DNA of 56,710 nucleotides from positions 1 through 56,710 of the forward strand of contig SKKK01000094.1 of the NCBI GenBank assembly GCA_007121535.1, written 5' to 3'. Shown here in pieces: positions 36,665-44,106 of the stretch. The number at the start of each line of letters is the position of its first letter. Within the stretch, counting starts at the first letter, position 1. Under the pieces are notes generated by a model. The model did no database searches. It saw only the letters and a program-made list of their open reading frames with translations, and was not told where the DNA came from. This stretch comes from Planctomycetaceae bacterium (GTDB lineage: Bacteria; Planctomycetota; Planctomycetia; Pirellulales; Pirellulaceae). Made by a program: the position numbers and the translations under genes.

Positions 36665-36984
36665 GTTCCGAGCTCCCTCGCGGCGCGGGCCGCATCCGCC
36701 TCGGCCTGGATCTGCTCGATCCGGCGCATGCGTTCTTCCCATTCATCACGGACCACATCCCGATTCGCTGCAACCTCCGCTGCGCTCGGTGGAACGTGGC
36801 CACGTGCCCGCTGCCCGCTCCAGATCGCCCGCATGCGTTGCCAAAACGGGTCGTCCCGGGGCAATTCCGGCATGGCGACGACGGTCACCTGGACGGGGCC
36901 CGGTGGAATGTCAAGCTTCCCAGGCAATTCAAGTTGGCCGTCCGGCGTTACCAGACCTTCCACAATCACGGCAGAAGGAGTCAT
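36661..36984 (-). CDS. Antitoxin-like protein partnering the PIN toxin
   Basis: A 107-residue protein starting MTPSAVIVEGLVTPDGQLEL at 36984; GAGGTGACGAG precedes it. The N-terminal part resembles an AbrB/SpoVT-type beta segment (VTPDGQLELPGKLDIPPGPV), the rest is charged and helical (DEWEERMRRIEQIQAEADAA), as in toxin-neutralising tails. It ends with a four-base overlap to the toxin. I am confident of its role from position more than from sequence. A ribosome site and a short ORF start at 37026 give an alternative 14-residue extension. Confidence 0.7.
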   Translation of the reverse strand: MTPSAVIVEGLVTPDGQLELPGKLDIPPGPVQVTVVAMPELPRDDPFWQRMRAIWSGQRARGHVPPSAAEVAANRDVVRDEWEERMRRIEQIQAEADAARAARELGT

Positions 36985-37402
36985 CTCGTCACCTCTCTCT
37001 TCCTCCGACAAAAACAAAACGTCCAAAGCAAAACGGGCGAAGCCCTATTCCGGCTCGGCTCCCTGAACCCACCCATGCTCGCCGCAGGCCCCGCCCCCAG
37101 AGCAGGTCTCCCGGCCTTGCCGAAATCGCCGATCGCGGATCCTCACAGCCCGCATTTTATCAGAAATCCGGCCCACGTCACGGCACAACACCCCAATCCC
37201 TCTGCCCGGCGTACCGAGGCGAGCCAGTTCCTTTTCCGCCACCGGAGCAAGCATTGGCCGCTTTGCGATGTTCGAATCACCGTTCGCACAAGAAAGCCCG
37301 CCGCATGCAACGCGGCGATTTTCCAGCCTATTTCCGGCGCCGCTTCCGAAGTGATGCTGATCACCGCGACCGTCGCGTTCATCCTGGCCGGCACCGTTGC
37401 GT
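36985..37402 (+). other. Gene-poor stretch with a possible membrane-protein tail
   Basis: A 418-base gap between the PIN module and the sialidase. A plus-strand frame ending at 37425 contains EVMLITATVAFILAGTVAFS followed by RREYV, a hydrophobic tail like the last helix of ABC permeases. It has no family start and could be a remnant or chance. Nothing else was recognised. Confidence 0.25.
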
Positions 37403-38626
37403 TCAGTCGCCGCGAGTATGTGTGACGGCTGTCGGCCACGCTGGCAGATCGCCGTCGCCGGTCGGCTGGCCGTCTAGCACCCAAGTGAGGTTGAAGCAAG
37501 CCAACTGACAACCGGCGTACTGCTGCGCGCCTTCGCCATGTTCGAACTGCAGGTAGATCCAGCCTTCGCTCGACGTTCCGGGGCGGCCGGCGGCCAGCGA
37601 CGAATAGGCGCTCAATCCTTCATGCACGAGCCGTTTGACGGGCCAGGTCTTTCCGGCATCGAAACTGGCCCAGACGGTCATGCGGATCCGCTCGTGCCCG
37701 TCGTGGTCCGCGTTGCTGTACAGCAGGATGTCGCGTCCCTCGATCGGCAGCCGCGTCAAGCCGTTGAACATGCCGAAGTGGCCGTTGTAGTTGGCTCCGC
37801 GCCGCTCGGCGCCCCGGTACCGCGGGCCGTCGGGGATCGCCCGGGCGTGAAAGGCGTCGCGCCACGTCAAGCCGCCGTCGTCGCTGTAGGCGAACAGCCG
37901 CTCGTGCCGCCACGGCTCGTCGGGGGTGAAGAAGCTCTTGCGCGCCGTGCCGATCAACCGGCCGTCCGACAGCTCGACCAACGCTGCTTCGCCCGTCCCC
38001 AGTTCCGCCAGGGTCTGGCCCGGGCGCCAATTCAAGCCGCCGTCGTCGCTGTAGACCGTCAGCGCGCGGCGCTCGGGTGAATTCCGGTACACCCGCGCCG
38101 CGCGGATCAGGCGTCCGGCGTGCGGGCCGCGCACCAGCGTCGTGCCATGCTCCATCATGTGCAGCGAGGGGATGAACCCGTCCGAGTCCGGGTGGAACGT
38201 GGCATCGGTCGCGTGCCACGTCTTGCCGTGATCCTTGCTGCGGTACACGGTGCGCGGCGCCGTCTGTCCGTCGCGCGGCGGATGCTCGGGATGTGTGAAC
38301 AGCAGCACGTCGCCTCGCCGCTCGTCCACCAACGCTCCGCCGCCATGGATGCCGTCGCCGACCGGAATCTCCGGCCCCCATGTTCTTCCGCCGTCTGCGC
38401 TGCGCCGCACCCGCACCCGCCGGCTGCCCCAGGTGGCCAGCACCGACCCATCCCGCGCGACGACCAGGTTCGGAAATCGCTCGCCGCAGAAAATCGGCTG
38501 CATCTCGAAAGCCGCTTCGCCAAGAAAAGGCGCTAGTCCGCTGTCCACGGATCCAGCCTCCGGCGGTTGCCCGGCCGCGACGGCCGATGCTGCCAGACAA
38601 GCAATCAAAGTCAGTCTCAGGATCAT
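37403..38626 (-). CDS. Exported sialidase-like BNR-repeat protein
   Basis: A 407-residue protein from ATG 38626; AGGAGG sits six bases upstream and MILRLTLIACLAASAVAAG is a signal peptide. Five Asp-box (BNR) motifs are visible: SADGGRTWG, SKDHGKTWH, SDDGGLNWR, SDDGGLTWR, SFDAGKTWP, which mark a six-bladed propeller. Early FPNLVVARDGSVLATWG resembles the RIP region of sialidases, but the complete set of active-site residues was not confirmed. It probably acts on glycans outside the cytoplasm. It lies 38 bases behind the ceramidase-like gene on the same strand. Longer frames from 38641 or 38896 lack the signal sequence at the start. Confidence 0.85.
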   Translation of the reverse strand: MILRLTLIACLAASAVAAGQPPEAGSVDSGLAPFLGEAAFEMQPIFCGERFPNLVVARDGSVLATWGSRRVRVRRSADGGRTWGPEIPVGDGIHGGGALVDERRGDVLLFTHPEHPPRDGQTAPRTVYRSKDHGKTWHATDATFHPDSDGFIPSLHMMEHGTTLVRGPHAGRLIRAARVYRNSPERRALTVYSDDGGLNWRPGQTLAELGTGEAALVELSDGRLIGTARKSFFTPDEPWRHERLFAYSDDGGLTWRDAFHARAIPDGPRYRGAERRGANYNGHFGMFNGLTRLPIEGRDILLYSNADHDGHERIRMTVWASFDAGKTWPVKRLVHEGLSAYSSLAAGRPGTSSEGWIYLQFEHGEGAQQYAGCQLACFNLTWVLDGQPTGDGDLPAWPTAVTHTRGD

Positions 38627-38664
38627 GGGAGCCTCCTTCATCGATGTCGTTGCGGATGCCGTGG

Positions 38665-40113
38665 TCAGTTCGACGGGGCCATTTCGGCGGCCATATCCAG
38701 CAGGTGGTCGAGGATCTTCTTCTCGGCTTGCGGTTCGAGCGAGTTTGTGGCGGGCCAGGTCTCGTAACCGCCCAACTCGAAGTGCCTCATGGGCGGCAGG
38801 TAACCGATGTAGCCGTGGGCCAGTGAGACGACGAACGAGTGGCGCAGCGGGCTGCGCTCTTTGAACGCCAACCCGGTCTCGGCGAACGTTTCGCACGGCG
38901 TGGTGCCGATCGCGACGTCACCGATCCGCACGACCTGCAGCGGCACCAGCGCAGGACCCTCGGCCCGGGCGAGCAACTGGACGCGGCCCGCGTAGCTCAG
39001 CGGCCGGACGAACTCCGGCGTGGTCGCCCATCTGGCGCCCACCGGGATGTTGCCCGTTTCCAGACGCGGCGCACGCTCCTCGACATCCGCCGCCCACTCG
39101 ATCAGTTCCGGCTCGACCGGCCGCCACGCGATCTCCGCCTCGCGGAAACGGGCGTCCAGCGGTGCGCGGTCCTGCCACGTCATATCGTCCAGAACCGAAT
39201 GCACTTTGCCGGCCACGTCCTCCGCCACCTCGCGCATCCGCTGGTAAGGCGGGCGGCTGGGCCGCGGTTTGCGCCGGTCGATGTTGTTGAGGTCACCGCT
39301 GGTGCCGTTGGCCAGCATGGCGACAAACGGCGGGTCCTGATGCTCTTGGCCCAAGAGCCGCGTCAAGATCTCGCAGAACATCCCGAAGTAGTCGGCCGAG
39401 ATATGCGCCGGGCCGGACCCGCCGACGTAGTGCAGCGAATAGGCGCAGTACACCGCGATCAACCGGCCGTCCGGCTCGCGGACGGCAAGGATCGAAACGC
39501 CGGGATCGACCGGCCCGACCGGCTCGATCAGATTCGGGCTGGCAACCGGCGGGTTCATCTGAGCCCGGTCGATTTTGCCGAAGGGATTGGGTGAAACCGA
39601 ACCTTCGCGCATCAACCAGCGGCGGTTATGTACTTGTTCGGGTACGTCCACCGAACCGAAGGCGATCTGGGCCGGCCGCAACAGATTCATCGCCCGCCGG
39701 ACGCCGTCCGCGATTCGTCGCGCCACGAACCGCTGATAGTCGTCCAATTCCTGTTCGTTCGCGTAGCGGTTCTTGCCGAGCGCCGTGCCCGCGGAATGCG
39801 TGTGGGTCGCCGAGATCAAGACGTTCTGCGGCGGAATCCCCGTCGCTTCCTGGATCAACCGCCGCGCCTCGATGCTGACGCTACGGTGCAACCCCAGCAG
39901 GTCGCACACGACCAGCGCGATTTTCGTCGTCCCGTCGTCCAGCACCAGACAGCGCGCGTACAGCTCGTCATGCACGTGCTGGGCCGGGTACGGGGCGAAC
40001 CCGCCCACGATGATCGTGCCCAGATCGGGCGTGATATTGCTGGTCGCCGCACCGGCCTGCAGCGGCGGCGCCCCCGTCACGGCTAAGGCGAGCAATACAC
40101 AAATAGTACTCAT
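38665..40113 (-). CDS. Neutral/alkaline ceramidase N-terminal-domain protein
   Basis: A 482-residue exported protein with a signal peptide (MSTICVLLALAVTGAPPLQA). AATSNITPDLGTIIVGGFAP is the common start of neutral ceramidase-like domains, and VLISATHTHSAGTALGKNR holds the zinc-binding HTHSxG pair. The C-terminal ceramidase domain seen in animal enzymes is lacking, as usual in planctomycete members. Known ceramidases hydrolyse the amide of ceramide; these bacterial relatives may be alkaline hydrolases of other kinds. It is followed after 38 bases by the BNR protein and they are probably cotranscribed. Confidence 0.88.
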   Translation of the reverse strand: MSTICVLLALAVTGAPPLQAGAATSNITPDLGTIIVGGFAPYPAQHVHDELYARCLVLDDGTTKIALVVCDLLGLHRSVSIEARRLIQEATGIPPQNVLISATHTHSAGTALGKNRYANEQELDDYQRFVARRIADGVRRAMNLLRPAQIAFGSVDVPEQVHNRRWLMREGSVSPNPFGKIDRAQMNPPVASPNLIEPVGPVDPGVSILAVREPDGRLIAVYCAYSLHYVGGSGPAHISADYFGMFCEILTRLLGQEHQDPPFVAMLANGTSGDLNNIDRRKPRPSRPPYQRMREVAEDVAGKVHSVLDDMTWQDRAPLDARFREAEIAWRPVEPELIEWAADVEERAPRLETGNIPVGARWATTPEFVRPLSYAGRVQLLARAEGPALVPLQVVRIGDVAIGTTPCETFAETGLAFKERSPLRHSFVVSLAHGYIGYLPPMRHFELGGYETWPATNSLEPQAEKKILDHLLDMAAEMAPSN

Positions 40114-40165
40114 GGTTCATTCTCCTCGATTCAATCGTTTTGGTTGCCAAAACGGAACGGCTTGG

Positions 40166-40534
40166 TCACCGTTTCTGGCTCTCCGCATAACAAGTCACCT
40201 CGCGGTGTGCCCGCCGACGGGTCTGGGTGTCGTAGTGCGAACCGCGGTAGTACATCCGGTACAGGTCGCCGTCGCGAAACACCCAACACGGCACGGCTGG
40301 CAACAACCAGGGCGAACGCAAGGACAACAGCACGTCGTATGGCAGCGTCTCCTGTGAAAAGGTGCATGCTCCAGAAGCCCCATTCTGCCGCGCGCGCCGT
40401 CCGGCGTCCAGTCCCCGGGTGCCTTTGAGCGCCGGACTGACGTGGATTCTTCCTCCCGGAGCGTCCCAGTCCATCCGTCGCAAAGACACCTCCTCGAATG
40501 GCACGATCGTGGCCAGAAATCGGGACCAAGCCAC
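40166..40534 (-). pseudogene. N-terminal fragment of a secreted BNR/GH32-like protein
   Basis: The frame ends VFRDGDLYRMYYRGSHYDTQ and TRRRAHREVTCYAESQKR, then stops at 40166. VFRDGDLYRMYYRG and CYAES are the opening of planctomycete secreted propeller proteins, whose sequence continues DGIHWTKP. Here it is cut just at that place. The upstream part has no signal peptide. It is a truncated relic lying before the racemase gene on the other strand. A copy of the GACTCCCGACCCC repeat (40548-40571) follows directly. Confidence 0.5.
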
Positions 40535-40547
40535 CAGGAACGCTTCG

Positions 40548-40571
40548 CCCGAAAACGACTCGCGACCCCTT
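40548..40571 (+). repeat. Copy of the CCCGAAAACGACTCxCGACCCC repeat
   Basis: CCCGAAAACGACTCGCGACC followed by CCTT repeats the arm of the element at 447-466 with one change. Only one arm is found here. It lies in the gap between the fragment at 40166-40534 and the racemase gene. Confidence 0.6.
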
Positions 40572-40628
40572 CCGTGAAATGCTACACTAATTCGGTCGCC
40601 GGTCCTTCAATGTGGGGAGTGATTCTGT

Positions 40629-42164
40629 ATGCGTATGTTTTCGAAAATCGTTGGGTCGATCAAACAAGGGGTATTGGTCGGCGTTGTGTTGTCCTGGGGC
40701 GGCGCCCTGGCGAACGCCGATCACGATTTGCTTGACGCCCGGCAGACGCGGATTGGCCGAGCCGCTCAGACGGCTCGCCAAGCCCGTGAACAGGCCGGGA
40801 TCGAACCGGGCAAACTGCCGATCGGAGTCTTCGATTCAGGGACGGGTGGTCTGGCCGTGTTGGAAGCCATCTTGACGATCGATGCCTTCGACAACCGAAC
40901 GGGCCAGCCGTTGCCCTCCGGTGACGGTCAACCGGATCTGGCCGGCCAGGCGTTCATCTACTTGGCCGACCAGGCGAACATGCCTTACGGCAACTATCCG
41001 AACGTGGGTCGGCAACCATTCTTGGAAGATCTCATCATTCAAGACGTCCATTTCCTGTTGGGCAACTGCTATTACCCCGACGAACACGGCCCACCAGTCC
41101 ACGACAAATTGCCGGTCAGGGCCGTGGTGATCGCCTGTAATACGGCTACGGCTTACGGTAAACACCACATCGATCAACTGGTGGAAGCCAGCGGCTTAAA
41201 TGTTCCTGTGGTTGGCGTGGTCGACGCTGGCGTGCGCGGCGCGCTGGACCGCTTCGCCGATGGTCGTAGCGGTACCATCGGCGTTCTGGCGACCCGAGCG
41301 ACCGTGCTGGCCGATGCCTACCCGCAGGGAATCGCTGTCGAATTCGACCGTCGAGGTTGGGATCGGAGGCAGCAGAGGATCGACGTTGTCCAACAGGGCT
41401 CGTTGGGCCTGGCCGGGGCGATCGATGGCGCGGAAGAGTTCATCATACACAACGCGTCCTCCCACCAGCCGCGAGACGATTACCAAGGCCCATCGTTCGA
41501 CCATCCGCTGGCCCCCATCGACCCGGAGATCCTGCCGCGCTACGCACTGGATTTCCGGAACCACGGCGTCCTGTTCGACGGCCCGGCAAATCGTCCCACG
41601 ACGCTGCAGTTGAACAGCGTCATGAACTATCTGCGCTACGATCTGGTTACTCTGTTGGAAACGGTTCGCCGATCGCCTGATCCTCAACCCGTCCGTGCCA
41701 TCATCCTGGCCTGTACCCATTTCCCCTACCTGCAAGACGCATTCGAGCAACAGTTGCAGCAGTTGTTCGATTATCAGGAGGACGGCCAGTACATCTACCG
41801 TGATCTGATCGCCCAGCCGGTGGCTTGGATCGACCCGGCCTATTACACCGCGCGCAAGCTGGTCGTACGCATGATCGATCAGCAGCAACTGGCCCTGAAT
41901 CAATGTCCGACCACCTCGGCTGACCGGACACGAGCCGATTTCTACATCACCGTACCGTGCCGCACTTGTCCGCAGATCGAACTCACGACCCAGGGCCATT
42001 TCACGTTCGACTACAAGTACAGTCCCGATCGCCCCAGCCCTGCTGGCGACTATCGAGCGATCCCCCTGCGGCTCGATCATCTGGACCAGGAATCCAGCGA
42101 CCGCCTGCGTCAGCAATCCCCCAGCGTTTGGACCTTGCTGACCGACTTTCAGCAAATCCGCTGA
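40629..42164 (+). CDS. Exported glutamate-racemase homologue, extended
   Basis: A 511-residue protein, about twice the usual length of MurI. The N-terminus (MFSKIVGSIKQGVLVGVVLS, WGGALANADH) looks like a signal peptide. The racemase marks are clear: IGVFDSGTGGLAVLEAIL near residue 65, ACNTATAYGKHH near 167 with the first catalytic cysteine, and ILACTHFPYLQDAF near 360 with the second. Insertions lie between the two halves, and about 120 residues after FPYL extend the end (CRTCPQIELTTQGHFTFDY). MurI makes D-glutamate for peptidoglycan in the cytoplasm; planctomycete walls do contain peptidoglycan, but an exported form has another purpose. The start at 40629 or 40635 is uncertain. Confidence 0.8.
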   Translation: MRMFSKIVGSIKQGVLVGVVLSWGGALANADHDLLDARQTRIGRAAQTARQAREQAGIEPGKLPIGVFDSGTGGLAVLEAILTIDAFDNRTGQPLPSGDGQPDLAGQAFIYLADQANMPYGNYPNVGRQPFLEDLIIQDVHFLLGNCYYPDEHGPPVHDKLPVRAVVIACNTATAYGKHHIDQLVEASGLNVPVVGVVDAGVRGALDRFADGRSGTIGVLATRATVLADAYPQGIAVEFDRRGWDRRQQRIDVVQQGSLGLAGAIDGAEEFIIHNASSHQPRDDYQGPSFDHPLAPIDPEILPRYALDFRNHGVLFDGPANRPTTLQLNSVMNYLRYDLVTLLETVRRSPDPQPVRAIILACTHFPYLQDAFEQQLQQLFDYQEDGQYIYRDLIAQPVAWIDPAYYTARKLVVRMIDQQQLALNQCPTTSADRTRADFYITVPCRTCPQIELTTQGHFTFDYKYSPDRPSPAGDYRAIPLRLDHLDQESSDRLRQQSPSVWTLLTDFQQIR

Positions 42165-42306
42165 ACTGCCAACGGCAATTGCAAGATCTTTCAGTGTTGG
42201 AAAAGGTCGGTATCCCCTTCCGCGCGATTTGCGATTAGATTCGGACCTCGTACCCAGCATCGCGGCATTCGTATCGTAGGAACGGGGTTGTTGTGGCCTA
42301 CGGCGC

Positions 42307-43770
42307 CTAGTATTCGATCAACTCGGGTGTGGCCTGGGGCTGGTCCATTGTGTAGGGCAGCCGATGGACTCGGTCGCCCTGGCGATTGGTGAAGTACAGG
42401 TACGAACGCGTGTAGGTGTACCAGTTACCATCGGCCCACATCGCGTAGAACTCGTCGGCGGCATCGACCGGGCGTCGGACGTAGCTGTGGTTCCGAGGGC
42501 TGTCGCGGGTTACATCACGCGTCTTCATCCACGTTTGGCCTCGGTCCCGGCTGGTCCACACAGCGACCTCGCCACCCGTCCCCCACCGCTGCGGACCCGG
42601 TTCGCTGGGTCCGATGAAGCGCAACGTGCCGTCCGGTTCGACGTACAAGGATCCCATATCATAGTTGTTGGTCGTCGGGGCGATCTCGTGAACCTGCCAA
42701 GCTTGGCCGTCCCAGCGTACCAACGTGAACGAACGCGGGTTCCCATAAGGCCCGGGGCGGTGGTCGGCGGATGTGACCATGACAACGACGGGATGGCCGT
42801 CCGCGTCCAATTGAATATCGTTCACGTAGACCAATCGTCCAGCGGCCTGAAAGTCATGAGCCAGGGCGGCACCGTGGACGTCGTCGTCGGTCAAAGGGAT
42901 CTGGACCGTCTGACCGGCCGCCGTCTGCCAGGTCCGGCCCATGTCGCGGGTCTCCAAGTAATACAGATTGGTCCGCCGGTCGACGTTTCCACCAGGGTGC
43001 CAACTGAAGGCGGTGAAAACGCGATCATCCCGGGCGTTACTGACTTGGTAGTGGCCTCGCATCCCGGCCAGTTTCTGCGGCTGGTTCCAGCTTCGTCCGT
43101 CGGGACTGGTGGCGAAGTACAGTTCTCGGCCGCGGGTATAGCGGGTCTGGAACCACAGGAAGCCCTGTCCCTTGATCCACCACGGTTGCGGGTACGCGAA
43201 CTCGCCCTCGTACAACCGATCGAAGGCGTCGGTGCTGTACGGCTCGACACTGCGATAGATGAATCCCGGTCGATGCCTGCCGCGGCCGGCTACGAAGACC
43301 CACACGTGGCCGTGTTCGTCCAAGGTGATCACCGGATTGTCGTGGGCATCATCCACCCCTTCCTTGTCGTGGACGATCGTCGGCTGGGGCACCATCCCGG
43401 TGCGGTGGTCGAAGTACGAGGCCATCGCCAGCAAGTGCCGTTGGTCCTGCTTGGTTCCGCCGTAGGCGAAAAAAGTCTTCTGCACCTCGGGGGCATAGAT
43501 GGCTCGCGGTATATGCACGGCCTGGTATGTCCCCAAGCCGCCTCCTTGCTTGGGACCGTACTCGTAAGACCGACCCGGGATGATCTCGCCTTTCCAATCG
43601 GGGGTGTGAGAGTACCAGAGGCTCTGATAGCCCGGATACTTCTCGCTTGAGACAATCGGCAGGGGCTGGTCCGACGACTGGTCGGCCGCATCCGCCGCAT
43701 CGGTCGACGCGAGGGTCAGCAACAGCACCGCGAGCAAGCCGGCCACGTATCTGCCGGTACGACAGAACAT
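42307..43770 (-). CDS. Secreted BNR-4 repeat protein, first paralogue
   Basis: From ATG 43770 the protein has 487 residues with a signal peptide MFCRTGRYVAGLLAVLLLTL, Ala-Asp-rich cleavage region. Motifs: YPGYQSLWYSHTPDW, YGPKQGGGLGTYQAVHIPRA, EVQKTFFAYGGT, HDNPVITLDEHGHVWVFVAG and FDRLYEGEFAYPQPWW. These identify BNR-4 propellers, as found near polysaccharide-lyase and sulfatase loci in planctomycetes. The neighbour at 44107 is a close homologue over this region. Longer frames to 44010 run into a repeat element. The substrate is unknown; the fold suggests a glycan-binding or lyase-like activity. Confidence 0.85.
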   Translation of the reverse strand: MFCRTGRYVAGLLAVLLLTLASTDAADAADQSSDQPLPIVSSEKYPGYQSLWYSHTPDWKGEIIPGRSYEYGPKQGGGLGTYQAVHIPRAIYAPEVQKTFFAYGGTKQDQRHLLAMASYFDHRTGMVPQPTIVHDKEGVDDAHDNPVITLDEHGHVWVFVAGRGRHRPGFIYRSVEPYSTDAFDRLYEGEFAYPQPWWIKGQGFLWFQTRYTRGRELYFATSPDGRSWNQPQKLAGMRGHYQVSNARDDRVFTAFSWHPGGNVDRRTNLYYLETRDMGRTWQTAAGQTVQIPLTDDDVHGAALAHDFQAAGRLVYVNDIQLDADGHPVVVMVTSADHRPGPYGNPRSFTLVRWDGQAWQVHEIAPTTNNYDMGSLYVEPDGTLRFIGPSEPGPQRWGTGGEVAVWTSRDRGQTWMKTRDVTRDSPRNHSYVRRPVDAADEFYAMWADGNWYTYTRSYLYFTNRQGDRVHRLPYTMDQPQATPELIEY

Positions 43771-43920
43771 GCGAGGCGTTCCCTGTGGGCATCGGTCTGG
43801 GTGGACGATCATTCTGGCTATCCTTTTCAGAGGCGGTAACAAAACTGGCTTGGGAAACCTTCGGTCGGCGGTTCCGGCGGGGTCAGAGACCCGCGCCGAA
43901 CGGTGCCCCGCGCCGAACGG

Positions 43921-43994
43921 CGGGGTCGGGCGTCGTTTTCGGGGAACGATCAACCATGTAGAAACGAGCTTGCCCGAAAACGACTCCCGACCCC
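43921..43994. repeat. Paired copy of the GTCGTTTTCGG palindrome family
   Basis: CGGGGTCGGGCGTCGTTTTC at 43921 and the inverted CCCGAAAACGACTCCCGACC ending at 43994 form a 22-bp imperfect palindrome about 30 bases apart. This is the same pair of arms as in the element at 355-524, without the outer AAGCACCCGGC ends. It lies between the two BNR paralogues. Confidence 0.7.
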
Positions 43995-44106
43995 TTTCCG
44001 GTTCCGCCAAAATCTACTTGGCCGGATGCACATTGGGATTTGCAAACCAGCAAGCACAAATCCACGGACCGCGCGGGAACAGGCTTGTCCCGCACGGTAT
44101 CCTGAT

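Noticed and set aside
37143-37511. A 122-codon minus-strand frame upstream of the sialidase end
   Set aside because: It overlaps the sialidase 3' end in another frame and has no family features or ribosome site.
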